24,897 bases of DNA. It comes from JAKACU01 sp021821185 (GTDB lineage Bacteria > Bacillota > Bacilli > Alicyclobacillales > SLC66). The notes under the pieces are model-generated. The model was given only the letters and a program-made list of their open reading frames with translations, did not search any database and was not told where the DNA came from. Position numbers and translations under genes: made by a program. The DNA is taken from positions 1-24,897 of the forward strand of contig DAHWJX010000088.1 in assembly GCA_027343965.1 (NCBI GenBank). Direction: 5' to 3'. Position 1 is the first letter of the stretch; each line of letters begins with the position of its first letter. Below, piece by piece: positions 1 through 6,353 of the stretch.

Positions 1-2
1 CG

Positions 3-131
3 TATGAAGACGCAAAACCGCAATTATTTCAATATATTGAAGGGCGATACAATCGTAATCGAATGCATTCAGCAATTGGGTATAAAACCCCGCAACAAAT
101 GGAGGATCTATTATCTAACTCAGTGGCTTAA
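3..131 (+). pseudogene. IS3-family transposase (OrfB) C-terminal end
   Basis: The frame is open from the window edge to a TAA and encodes the last 42 residues of an IS3-family DDE transposase. The residues include RYNRNRMHSAIGYKTPQQ, the hallmark end of the rve integrase domain just after the catalytic Glu region. The rest lies to the left of the window, so it cannot be judged whether the transposase is intact. The element ends shortly after the stop: TGTCTAACATCTTGACAG is typical sequence near the right end of such elements, and an interrupted Rpn-type gene begins immediately beyond it. The family call rests on the motif; exact IS identity is not determinable. Confidence 0.85.
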
Positions 132-145
132 AAAGTTCTTCATTT

Positions 146-171
146 TGTGTCTAACATCTTGACAGAAGTCC
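146..171. repeat. Probable right terminal inverted repeat of the IS3-type element
   Basis: The short stretch between the transposase stop and the resumption of Rpn homology contains CTTGACAGAAGTCC, the style of sequence seen at IS3-family ends. The left end is outside the window, so neither the pairing nor the exact terminal base can be confirmed. The boundary is inferred from where Rpn-like protein similarity begins. Confidence 0.45.
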
Positions 172-174
172 GGT

Positions 175-897
175 TTGCACGACGTTCGAATCCTGCGAGC
201 GATACCGACGGAATTACCGGAGGTCGAAATTCGGCAAAGCTTTCTCGATCTTGCTTTTGAGACGGAATCGGGGGAGTTGCTTCATTACGAGTTTCAGACG
301 ACCAAAGAGCAGGACTTGTACCGTTTTCTCTTGTACGATGCACATCTGACGGCATACTACAAAAAGCCGGTTAGAACGATTGTTCTGTACGTCCGAGACG
401 TGTTGGAAGCGCTGGATCGACTGAATGCGGGTGGCATAGCGTATCGTGTTCAGAATGTGTATCTGAAATCGCGCGATGCACAAGCAGTTCTGGAACGGCT
501 GGAGGACCACATTCGTCTTGATGATTGGAAGCCTGAAGACCGATTTGATTTGGCATTTGTCCCGCATATGCGCCATCCAAATATGACCGGCCAAGAGGTG
601 CTGCAGCGAACGTTGGATTTGGCGCTGGCTATTTCAGATGATAACGAAAGAAACCTGATGGCAGGTATATTGCTAGGACTAAGCGGAAAAGCAATGAGTG
701 ATGAGGACATCGATAGGTTGAAGGAGGTCTTGAAAATGACTGATCCGGTGAAGGCCATTGAACGAGAGGCCGCTGAAAGCAAAGCGCGGGAGATTGCGAC
801 AAATCTTCTTATGAAAGGCATGGCCATAGACGAAGTTGACGAAGTCACCAATTTGGCGCGTGAGCAGGTCGAGGAGCTTCGTAAGCAAGTACATTGA
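175..897 (+). pseudogene. Rpn-family nuclease/putative transposase, 5' end removed by the IS insertion
   Basis: The 240 residues match the Rpn (recombination-promoting nuclease, PD-(D/E)XK) family as seen in Firmicutes. They include LPTELPEVEIR-like and FLDLAFETESGELLHYEFQ segments carrying the D...E-x-Q nuclease core, then YRFLLYDAHL and the C-terminal helical part ending in LLMKGMAIDEVDEVTNL. Family members begin about 30-40 residues earlier. Here the frame is cut by a TGA at 160-162 inside the IS end, and the first possible start is a TTG at 175 without a convincing ribosome binding site. I therefore read it as an N-terminally truncated gene that still keeps most nuclease residues. Expression as a shortened protein is possible but unproven. 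Confidence 0.8.
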
Positions 898-943
898 ATC
901 GAGAGTGAACAGGAACCCGATCGGCGATCCTCTCGCGTCTCGA

Positions 944-1375
944 TTATCGAAATTTCACGCGAATGTCGACCTCATCCCCGCCGCGTGTATATTCGATCCG
1001 CAGTGTGATCAGCTTCATGAGCCGGTTGCGCTCTTTTACGTCGATGGCGGTTGTCCAAGAAGATTTAAACTCATCAATCAACTGCAGCTATTCAGCGTGG
1101 GTAAGGGGTGAGCATCCGTCCGGGCTCTCCTTCAATTGCTCGTACTCGTTCTCCTTTCTCACAATCAGATCCTTCAGGCGTTCCTGGCGCGTTTTATATT
1201 CGGCCTTTGTCACATCGCCCATCACAAATAAGTCCTTGAGCCGATTCACCCCGTCACGTAACGATTCGAGTTCCTGCTCCTTCGTGTGCAGCAGGTGCTC
1301 CGTCGGAATTTCCGATTCGTTGACTTCAACCGGCGTTTTCAGGAGTTCCGCCTCGTGTTCGCGTAAACTCTCCAT
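944..1375 (-). pseudogene. Serine recombinase (large resolvase type) C-terminal remnant with in-frame TAG
   Basis: On the minus strand, a charged coiled-coil segment (RLKDLFVMGDVTKAEYKTRQERLK, residues given in part) is followed in the same frame by FKSSWTTAIDVKERNRLMKLI and IRVKFR before a TAA at 944-946. This is the usual end of large serine recombinases: coiled coil, then a short beta tail. A TAG at 1088-1090 interrupts the frame between the two parts. Upstream of codon ATG 1375 the frame closes after seven codons, so the catalytic resolvase and zinc-ribbon domains are missing. It is probably a leftover of an integrated element or phage. Convergent with the Rpn remnant. Confidence 0.65.
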
Positions 1376-1518
1376 GACCGCTCCATTTTCGCCTCATGGA
1401 GCTATTCTTAGAGGTGAAAACGTCAACTTCTGTTATCCATGAATTGTCTTGGCATAGGTTTTTCACGTTTGTTGGCGGAACGTCTCGATAGGCTGAAAAA
1501 GGCCATCGTTGCCTAGTG

Positions 1519-1561
1519 TTGAAAATGCATTAAGTGTATATAATATAGCTAGACAGTCTAG
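1519..1561 (+). promoter_or_regulatory. Promoter and palindromic operator of the toxin-antitoxin pair
   Basis: A perfect TATAAT lies at 1539-1544. A TTGAAA at 1519-1524 is present but only 14 bases upstream, so the -35 contribution is uncertain. Just downstream, CTAGAC-A-GTCTAG (1549-1561) is a perfect 6-base inverted repeat that would cover the transcription start, as expected for autorepression by a Phd/YefM antitoxin. The antitoxin ATG follows at 1581 after GAGGATG. Confidence 0.65.
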
Positions 1562-1580
1562 ATGAAACGAGGATGATGTT

Positions 1581-1832
1581 ATGAGCGTAGTGTGGCAACT
1601 TCAAGAAGCAAAAAACCGTTTGAGTCAGGTTGTTAACGATGCTTCTAGCAACGGTCCACAGATTATTACCGTCCATGGGAAACCGGCTGCTATTGTTTTG
1701 TCGATGCAGGAGTACGAGCGTTTAATCCGTCCTCAAACCACGCTGATGGAGTTTTTTGCAGCGTCTCCATTCCATAATGCGGATCTTGATGTAGAAAGGG
1801 ATACAGATTGTGGTCGTGAGGTGGATTTGTGA
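1581..1832 (+). CDS. Phd/YefM-family antitoxin
   Basis: The protein has 83 residues. The N-terminal half (WQLQEAKNRLSQVVNDA...GPQIITVHGKPAAIVLSMQEYERL) is the canonical PhdYeFM_antitox fold that binds operator DNA. The C-terminal part (LMEFFAASPFHNADLDVERD) is the acidic, amphipathic tail that wraps the toxin. It neutralises the PIN-domain RNase encoded next and, with it, represses their shared promoter. The ATG is preceded by GAGGATGATG. The stop overlaps the toxin start by four bases (GTGA), consistent with translational coupling. It looks complete, unlike most of its surroundings, which fits TA modules persisting in degraded accessory DNA. Confidence 0.93.
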   Translation: MSVVWQLQEAKNRLSQVVNDASSNGPQIITVHGKPAAIVLSMQEYERLIRPQTTLMEFFAASPFHNADLDVERDTDCGREVDL

Positions 1833-2248
1833 ACTATCTTTTGGATACCAACGTGATTTCTGAGCTTACCAAGAGAGCACCAAATGCCAAGGTACTTCAC
1901 TGGATAGAAAGACATCATGAAAATAGCTTGTTTCTAAGTGTGATCACCTTTGGGGAACTTCAAAAAGGGATCAGTAAATTGAGCGACGAAACAATGACGG
2001 ATCAACTTCAAACGTGGATACATGTAGATTTGACCAAGCGATTTGAGCATCGGATACTTCCATTAAGCCTCGATGTGCTGTCTACGTGGGGAAGACTGGT
2101 AGGTGCATCAGAAAAGAAGGGGATTAAACTTCCTGTGATGGACAGCTTGATTGCTGCAACGGCGATGACGCACGATTTGATTGTAGTTACACGAAACGTA
2201 TCCGATTTCGAAAATGGTCAGGTTAGGGTGGAAAATCCTTGGACTTAG
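1829..2248 (+). CDS. VapC-type PIN-domain RNase toxin
   Basis: The protein has 139 residues and begins at GTG 1829, inside the antitoxin stop. The PIN catalytic acidic residues are all visible: D6 in LLDTNVISE, E43 in FGELQKG, D105 in LPVMDSLIAA and D126 in TRNVSDF. These bind Mg2+ for RNA cleavage, typically of tRNA or rRNA. The length and the ending (VRVENPWT) match full-length VapC/FitB-like toxins. It forms a bicistronic operon with the upstream Phd-type antitoxin. The target RNA cannot be read from the sequence. Confidence 0.93.
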   Translation: MNYLLDTNVISELTKRAPNAKVLHWIERHHENSLFLSVITFGELQKGISKLSDETMTDQLQTWIHVDLTKRFEHRILPLSLDVLSTWGRLVGASEKKGIKLPVMDSLIAATAMTHDLIVVTRNVSDFENGQVRVENPWT

Positions 2249-2251
2249 TGA

Positions 2252-2505
2252 ATGAGAGTGGATCATTATAAGGCGCAACCTAACCGATTTATCGAAATGA
2301 TGGCAACTTCGGAAGATCTAAAGTTAACTTGCATGCGACTTATTCAAAGTAAATCTGTCCATATGGCTGATATTGAGCAGATTGCTGTTAACGGAGTATG
2401 ATCATTATGCGAAAGGCAAACGTGGAGAGTTTGAAGGATATGGTACAAGTGATAATACAGGGACATGATGTACAGCTGGGAATAGGGAATGAGGGTGTAA
2501 AATAG
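2252..2505 (+). other. Two tiny overlapping ORFs of unknown status behind the toxin
   Basis: ATG 2252 opens a 49-codon frame ending at 2401. ATG 2398 overlaps that stop by four bases and opens a 35-codon frame ending at 2505. Neither resembles a family I recognise and neither has a good ribosome binding site. They may be remnants of a longer gene broken by frameshifts. I see no other feature in this stretch. Confidence 0.2.
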
Positions 2506-2513
2506 TTTGTGTA

Positions 2514-2539
2514 AACTCCCAACACCCCGAAAGGGAGTT
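2514..2539. repeat. Hairpin in the leader of the IS256-type transposase
   Basis: AACTCCC (2514-2520) and GGGAGTT (2533-2539) form a perfect 7-base stem with a 12-base loop. It lies about 25 bases before the transposase start and is probably part of the subterminal left end of the element, where such structures damp read-through transcription. Confidence 0.4.
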
Positions 2540-2564
2540 CACCTTGGGAGGATGAAAGGGCAAT

Positions 2565-2998
2565 TTGAAAGACTTGAACGATGTGCAATCCATGATCATG
2601 GAACTCTTCGCAAGTACCATGCAAGAGATGCTCGAAGCCGAGATGGACACGCATCTGGGTTACACCAAACATGACACCAAGAACAAGCAAACCGAGAATA
2701 GTCGCAATGGCCACAGTTCGAAAACGGTAGAATCCGACCTTGGCACCATCGATCTTGAGATCCCCCGTGATCACCAAAGTGAGTTCGATCCCATCCTCGT
2801 CAAGAAGCATCAGCGGCGCATGCCAAGTATTCAAGAATGGCAGAATCGCCATTACAGCCGGTCTATGCGGTCGTCTTTCTCGACGGGCAAAAAGATGTGC
2901 TGGGGATGTGGATTGGCGATCATGAATCCGCGAAGTTTTGGCTCAACGTTTTAACGGACGGATTGAACCGACTGTCAAGGCGGGAAAGCGTACCTTGA
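2565..2998 (+). pseudogene. IS256 (Mutator)-family transposase, decayed by two internal deletions
   Basis: From TTG 2565 (AAAGGG just upstream) the protein reads as the N-terminus of an IS256-family DDE transposase: MQEMLEAEMDTHLGYTKHD, then NSRNGHSSKTV and IPRDHQSEFDPILVKKHQRR. Immediately after this the family's next ~40 residues are missing and the sequence jumps to IQEWQNR. A frame change then gives PVYAVVFLDG, where another ~25 residues are absent before GQKDVLGMWIGDHESAKFWLNVL. The catalytic first Asp (FLD) survives, but the second Asp and the Glu region are gone. Intact members are about 400 residues, so this is non-functional. Confidence 0.88.
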
Positions 2999-3001
2999 CA
3001 G
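2972..3001. repeat. 9-base inverted repeat at the end of the IS256 remnant
   Basis: CTGTCAAGG (2972-2980) and CCTTGACAG (2993-3001) are perfect complements around a 12-base spacer. It lies where transposase similarity stops, so it may be residual element-end sequence or a deletion scar. No T-run follows, so it is not a typical terminator. Confidence 0.4.
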
Positions 3002-3073
3002 CCTCAACTGGGATTAGAAATGGGGGATTCTACTTGAGAGTGGTTGAAAGCGGGCATCATGCAGAAAGCTTGA

Positions 3074-3334
3074 CAAAAGAGATTAAACAAAATCGTTGAT
3101 ACTCCCATACTACGCTTGATTACGATCGATGAAACCACCAGAGAAGCACCGCGCGATGTGTACAAAAAACATGTGTGTGAAATAGACCATGTTCTACCTG
3201 GTGCAATTATCACGAAAGAAGAAGCTTTTGCGAAGTATTTGCAAGCAATAAAAATGGATTTCCATCAAGCACGTCGTACGTTCCAAACCATTCAAGCAAA
3301 TTCGGTTATTCTTATTGACGAAGCGTTGCGTTGA
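3074..3334 (+). pseudogene. Unrecognised ORF, probably lacking its 5' end
   Basis: An open frame from after TGA 3071 to TGA 3332 encodes about 86 residues, with TTG 3116 as the only plausible start and no ribosome binding site there. The translation looks protein-like (ITIDETTREAPRDVYKK, then KEEAFAKYLQAIKMDFHQARR, then NSVILIDEALR), mixed alpha/beta and charged, but I do not recognise a family. Its position directly after the broken IS256 copy suggests that the upstream part was deleted with the element. It ends 33 bases before the DUF457 gene. Confidence 0.35.
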
Positions 3335-3367
3335 CACAAAAGCGAAATAACAAAGGAGAAAAACTCG

Positions 3368-4135
3368 ATGCTCGGCAAAACGCATATGGCAACTGGCTTA
3401 CTGGCGTCCATCGTCACACTTTCGATGGTGGATGCCGTTCATCCCCGAGCGTGGTTGGTTCAAGCGTCTCACGGAAATTTCTTGAACCTTGAAACAGCCG
3501 CCTTGTGGATCGGTTTAGGCGTGGTAGGAAGTATCCTACCGGATTTAGATGAGTTTCATTCGATTGGCACACGCAAAGTGGAGGCCATTGTACGAACCAT
3601 TCTCATGCTCTTTTTCCTTCTCTTAACCGTACAGCACGGCGGATTCAATACGCTAAGTTTGATCGTTTTAGTTGCCGCTGTCCTCACCTTGATGGGTGGT
3701 GAAATGGCGCGAAAAATCTCCATGCTCATGATAGCGATGGGGTGCATTGTCCTAGCGATTATTGATGCTAAGTACGGAACATCCTTTTTAACCGGTATGA
3801 TGCTTATGGCTGTATGGAGTACCATCACAGCCTTTGTAGCCCATCGAACATTTACGCATTCGTTGTTTGGGCTACTTGTTCTTGGCATAGGTCTAGGTAT
3901 GGCGCTAACACCACTGCACCTACTTTTGCTCACCTACGCTGTGGTGATCGGGTATATCGTTCACATGCTAGCCGATACGGTATCTGGCGGCGTACCTGTC
4001 TTGTGGCCTTTAGCAGTAGGTGAACACAAACGGTTAGGCGTTCGACTGGTCAAAACAGGAAGCACGATAGACCACACCGTGGGGTTAGCGTCGCTCATTG
4101 CAACGGTTGTGTTGGCGGCAGGGTATTGGCAATAG
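3368..4135 (+). CDS. DUF457/YdjM-family metal-dependent membrane hydrolase
   Basis: The protein has 255 residues and starts at ATG 3368 after AAAGGAG. Family motifs are present in order: H6 in MLGKTHMATG, LPDLDE at 57-62, HRTFTHS at 159-165 and HMLAD at 199-203, then a glycine/proline-rich VPVLWPL segment. The conserved His/Asp residues are expected to bind metal. Several hydrophobic stretches (about 42-56, 75-90, 97-112, 118-133, 140-157, 165-197, 235-253) place it in the cytoplasmic membrane. Family members are linked to membrane lipid or envelope maintenance and the E. coli paralogue is LexA-controlled, but no substrate is assigned. It appears intact, which is notable among pseudogenes. 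Confidence 0.85.
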   Translation: MLGKTHMATGLLASIVTLSMVDAVHPRAWLVQASHGNFLNLETAALWIGLGVVGSILPDLDEFHSIGTRKVEAIVRTILMLFFLLLTVQHGGFNTLSLIVLVAAVLTLMGGEMARKISMLMIAMGCIVLAIIDAKYGTSFLTGMMLMAVWSTITAFVAHRTFTHSLFGLLVLGIGLGMALTPLHLLLLTYAVVIGYIVHMLADTVSGGVPVLWPLAVGEHKRLGVRLVKTGSTIDHTVGLASLIATVVLAAGYWQ

Positions 4136-4139
4136 ATGA

Positions 4140-4499
4140 AAACCACGTGGTTTCGAACGCAAAACCGAATGGGTTACACGTGACGGATGCGTGCTGGCGG
4201 TCACAGACATTGAGGATAGCCATATCCAGAGCGTCATGCACCTGCTAGAAAAGAAAGCGAAATACCTCAAGGAAAAAGCCGATTGGGAAATGGCGCTCAT
4301 GAGAGGACCGCAGGGTGATATGGCAAGTCTAGCATGGAAAATGGAAAAAACGTGCATCTTGTGGATCATCGAGAAAATCACCGACGCTAACGATGAGGGC
4401 GTTGCCAAGGCCGATCGCAACCGATACAAACCCGTGTATCCTTTCATTTATTTGATGTCTCCGATTGGCGGATCGTTTAGCAAGCCTCTCAGTCCATGA
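4140..4499 (+). CDS. Small phage-like hypothetical protein, probably with a damaged end
   Basis: The frame opens after TGA 4137. The first listed start would be GTG 4191, but coding character already begins upstream (TEWVTRDGCVLAV). WVTRDG...V.DIEDSHIQSVMHLLEKKAKYLK resembles small prophage proteins that carry a W-T-x-D-G...SHI-x-x-x-x-x-L-L pattern; this is recognition of style, not of a named family. The last ~28 codons lie opposite the relE-like remnant (4415-4567), so the original C-terminus has probably been replaced by antisense sequence from a deletion junction near 4415. An ATG at 4135 lies in another frame, suggesting a lost start through a frameshift. Confidence 0.4.
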   Translation, partial: KPRGFERKTEWVTRDGCVLAVTDIEDSHIQSVMHLLEKKAKYLKEKADWEMALMRGPQGDMASLAWKMEKTCILWIIEKITDANDEGVAKADRNRYKPVYPFIYLMSPIGGSFSKPLSP

Positions 4500-4567
4500 G
4501 CAATCCGTTCTTGAACGGCCTTTTCCTGTTTAGCGATAAATTTTACCGCTTCTTTATGGTAAGTCAA
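4415..4567 (-). pseudogene. RelE/ParE-family toxin remnant with in-frame TAA
   Basis: On the minus strand from TTG 4567 the frame reads TYHKEAVKFIAKQEKAVQER, then LLNDPPIGDIK, a TAA (4448-4450), and in the same frame MKGYTGLYRLR. This is the classic RelE pattern of a K-rich helix pair, GDIKKLKGY, then LYRLR. The downstream strands (VGDYRVIF-like) and the catalytic C-terminal residues are missing because the sequence changes to unrelated DNA near 4415. It is therefore a dead toxin with at least one nonsense codon and a truncation. No partner antitoxin is visible. Confidence 0.75.
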
Positions 4568-4588
4568 CTATGCAGCTAGCAAGGGGAA

Positions 4589-4600
4589 TTGATTAATCAA
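4589..4600. repeat. 12-base perfect palindrome upstream of the relE remnant
   Basis: TTGATTAATCAA is a perfect palindrome lying between the minus-strand promoter and the relE-like start, flanked by GCTAG and CTAGC copies. Its position is that of a toxin-antitoxin operator. Regulation is inferred. Confidence 0.4.
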
Positions 4601-4634
4601 ACTAGCGGGCTATGACAACCCTCTATTCACCACC

Positions 4635-4663
4635 ATTATAGCATCGACCATTTTTAGCGACAA
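4635..4663 (-). promoter_or_regulatory. Sigma-A-type promoter reading into the relE remnant
   Basis: On the minus strand, TTGTCG (4663-4658) is followed after exactly 17 bases by a perfect TATAAT (4640-4635). A transcript from it would cross the palindrome at 4589-4600 and the relE-like fragment. Confidence 0.6.
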
Positions 4664-4705
4664 TAACCACGAACCAGGACGCCGACTACATGAGTTGGTG
4701 TTTTT

Positions 4706-4768
4706 TTCGAGAATCCAAAATGGCTACAAAAGAGTGAAAAACGTTTGAAACGCAAGCAACGTCAATTG
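4706..4768 (+). pseudogene. IS200/IS605-type TnpB fragment
   Basis: The plus-strand frame around 4706-4768 reads FENPKWLQKSEKRLKRKQRQL, the well-known NPK-[FWY]-x-x-K-x-x-x-[KR]-L-K-R segment found in the middle of TnpB nucleases (about residues 150-180 of 370-400). Nothing recognisable as TnpB lies on either side. It is a short scrap of an element. Confidence 0.65.
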
Positions 4769-4858
4769 TCCCACTATAGCTTCCACCGACTTCATGATCT
4801 AACTACAATGTGGGAGATCCTTCACCCGCTTAATAGTTATGGGTAATGCTAAGGCCTT

Positions 4859-5250
4859 TTATAAAGGGATCCACACTGTGTGGTCATGCGCCTCTATGAA
4901 ACTTGCCGTTTTGTGATCTCGTACACGAATTATGATTCGATTTTGATATACCTCAACAAATCGAGATTGCGGATAATTTCCATATGGGCAGCCACCTCCC
5001 ACAAAAGTTACTGATCCATGTTGCAGTGAGTGTGCCCTGAAAAGAAGAGCACATGCTGGTGTTGACGGAGAATATTACGCAAAACATTCGATTGGATGCA
5101 TGTATGTTTGGAATCTGCGACAGTGTCATTCACGGGCTGATGAAAAATACAAACACGGGCTTATTGGGATTTTACGGGTAGATTACTTTCTTTCCAAGCC
5201 ATGAAGTGCGGATCAGAGAATATGGCAAATGAAAATTGTGATTTTTCCAT
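4859..5250 (-). pseudogene. Calcineurin-like metallophosphoesterase, multiply frameshifted and internally deleted
   Basis: Read on the minus strand, ATG 5250 (AGGTGAT upstream) gives MEKSQFSFAIFSDPHFMAW, the first metal-binding D-x-H motif. The frame fails after about 26 codons. A large central part is missing, and NPNKPVFVF appears, shifts frame to HQPVNDTVADSK and continues to LFFSGHTHCNMDQ, containing the GH-x-H motif. After a further frameshift SVTFVGG...RFVEVYQNRIIIRVRDH runs to a TAA at 4859-4861. The order of the metallophosphoesterase motifs is preserved, so this is one decayed gene. About 390 bases remain of what is usually 900-1300. Confidence 0.78.
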
Positions 5251-5263
5251 GACACATATCACC

Positions 5264-5330
5264 TGTTACGTAAGTGCTTTCATTATATAGGAACAAAGCA
5301 AAAAGAAAGATCTTGCCAACGTTATGCAAG
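5264..5330 (+). promoter_or_regulatory. Operon leader with candidate operator CTTGCCAACGTTATGCAAG
   Basis: CTTGC-N2-AACGTT-N2-GCAAG (5312-5330) is an imperfect palindrome with a central CG, the architecture of LacI/GalR-family operators. A TATATA at 5284-5289 is a possible -10, but no good -35 lies at the right distance. Alternatively, TTGCCA at 5313-5318 could itself be a -35. It is the only obvious control element before the 14-gene unit starting at 5364. Confidence 0.45.
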
Positions 5331-5363
5331 AATGATATTCCTAGTACGAGGAGGAGGGAAAAT

Positions 5364-6233
5364 ATGAAAATAGGTGTGAGTACGTATAGCCTTCATAAGT
5401 CACTTGAAAATGGCGATATGACAGTGCCTTCTGCCATTCGCTGGATGGCGGAACGAGGGGCACAACACGTGGAACTCGTGCCGATTGGCTTTACTTTACA
5501 ACAAAATCCATCCCTCATTGAGGAGATTCGCGAACAGGCAACGAAAAGTAACATCGATATTTCTAATTATGCGGTTCGCGGAAATTTGATCGCAAAAGAT
5601 TCAGCTCAGTATGAAAAGGCGATTCAAGAACTGCAGGCGCAAGTAGACATTGCCCATCAATTAGGTGTGCACTTGCTGCGGCATGACGTGGCCTGGCGTC
5701 CCATACCTGAGACAGGTATTACCCAGTTTGAAGAGGATCTACCGGGGATCGTGACTGCGTGTCAACGTATTGCTGATTATGCTGCAGAGTTTCACATCAC
5801 AACGAGTGTCGAAAATCACGGATTTTTTGTCCAAGCGAGTGATCGAGTCTCAAGACTAGTAGAGTTAGTGAACAGACCGAACTTTAGAACGACGATCGAT
5901 GTAGGGAACTTTCTGTGTGTGGATGAAGATCCGGTAGCAGCTGTAAAGAAAAACCTCCCGCTTGCTTCGATGATTCATTTGAAGGATTTTTATGTACGCA
6001 AATCATCGTCTGTGCTTGGAAGAGGCTTTTTCGAGACTGTAGGCGGCCATTTCTTGCGAGGAGCAATTCTGGGCCATGGTGACATCGATTTGCCCGCTGT
6101 CATGCATGAGATCGTAAAGTCTGGATATGATGGTTATCTTTCTGTCGAATTTGAGGGTATTGAAGACGGACAAATGGGTACGGAAATCAGTTTGCAAAAT
6201 GCTTTTACGTTAGCAAGAAGTGAAGAAAGGTAG
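5364..6233 (+). CDS. TIM-barrel sugar isomerase/epimerase-like protein (AP endonuclease family 2)
   Basis: The protein has 289 residues and starts at ATG 5364 behind a very strong GAGGAGGAGGG; an upstream in-frame start at 5274 has no such signal. It begins with the beta-1 strand MKIGVSTYSL and shows the metal site typical of xylose isomerase-like TIM barrels: E150 (SVENHG), D179 (TIDVGN), H205 (IHLKD) and E262 (SVEFEG). Such proteins isomerise, epimerise or dehydrate sugars and inositols. Some partner with Gfo/Idh/MocA dehydrogenases to cleave or rearrange 3-keto sugars. As the first gene of a unit with four such dehydrogenases it probably acts in that way, but its substrate is unknown. It appears complete and soluble. 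Confidence 0.85.
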   Translation: MKIGVSTYSLHKSLENGDMTVPSAIRWMAERGAQHVELVPIGFTLQQNPSLIEEIREQATKSNIDISNYAVRGNLIAKDSAQYEKAIQELQAQVDIAHQLGVHLLRHDVAWRPIPETGITQFEEDLPGIVTACQRIADYAAEFHITTSVENHGFFVQASDRVSRLVELVNRPNFRTTIDVGNFLCVDEDPVAAVKKNLPLASMIHLKDFYVRKSSSVLGRGFFETVGGHFLRGAILGHGDIDLPAVMHEIVKSGYDGYLSVEFEGIEDGQMGTEISLQNAFTLARSEER

Positions 6234-6353
6234 TTTTTTTTCTACGAAATGGTGATTTTAACCGAAAAAAATATTTTTTATGAAGGAATAGTTCTCCTGA
6301 TTGTCGAATGTACTTTTAACACTAACATTAAGGCATTTGTTAGGAGGGGTTAT

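Noticed and set aside
963..1442. Plus-strand 159-codon ORF
   Set aside because: It is serine-rich antisense of the serine recombinase remnant, whose minus-strand reading matches a known C-terminus.
4085..4447. Long minus-strand ORF beginning MKGYTGLYRLR
   Set aside because: Only the first 11 codons are relE-like; the rest is antisense to the phage-like ORF and the DUF457 gene end and has no coding character.
5314..5327. CcpA cre site in the operon leader
   Set aside because: At least four mismatches to TGWAANCGNTNWCA; the longer CTTGC/GCAAG symmetry fits a specific regulator better.
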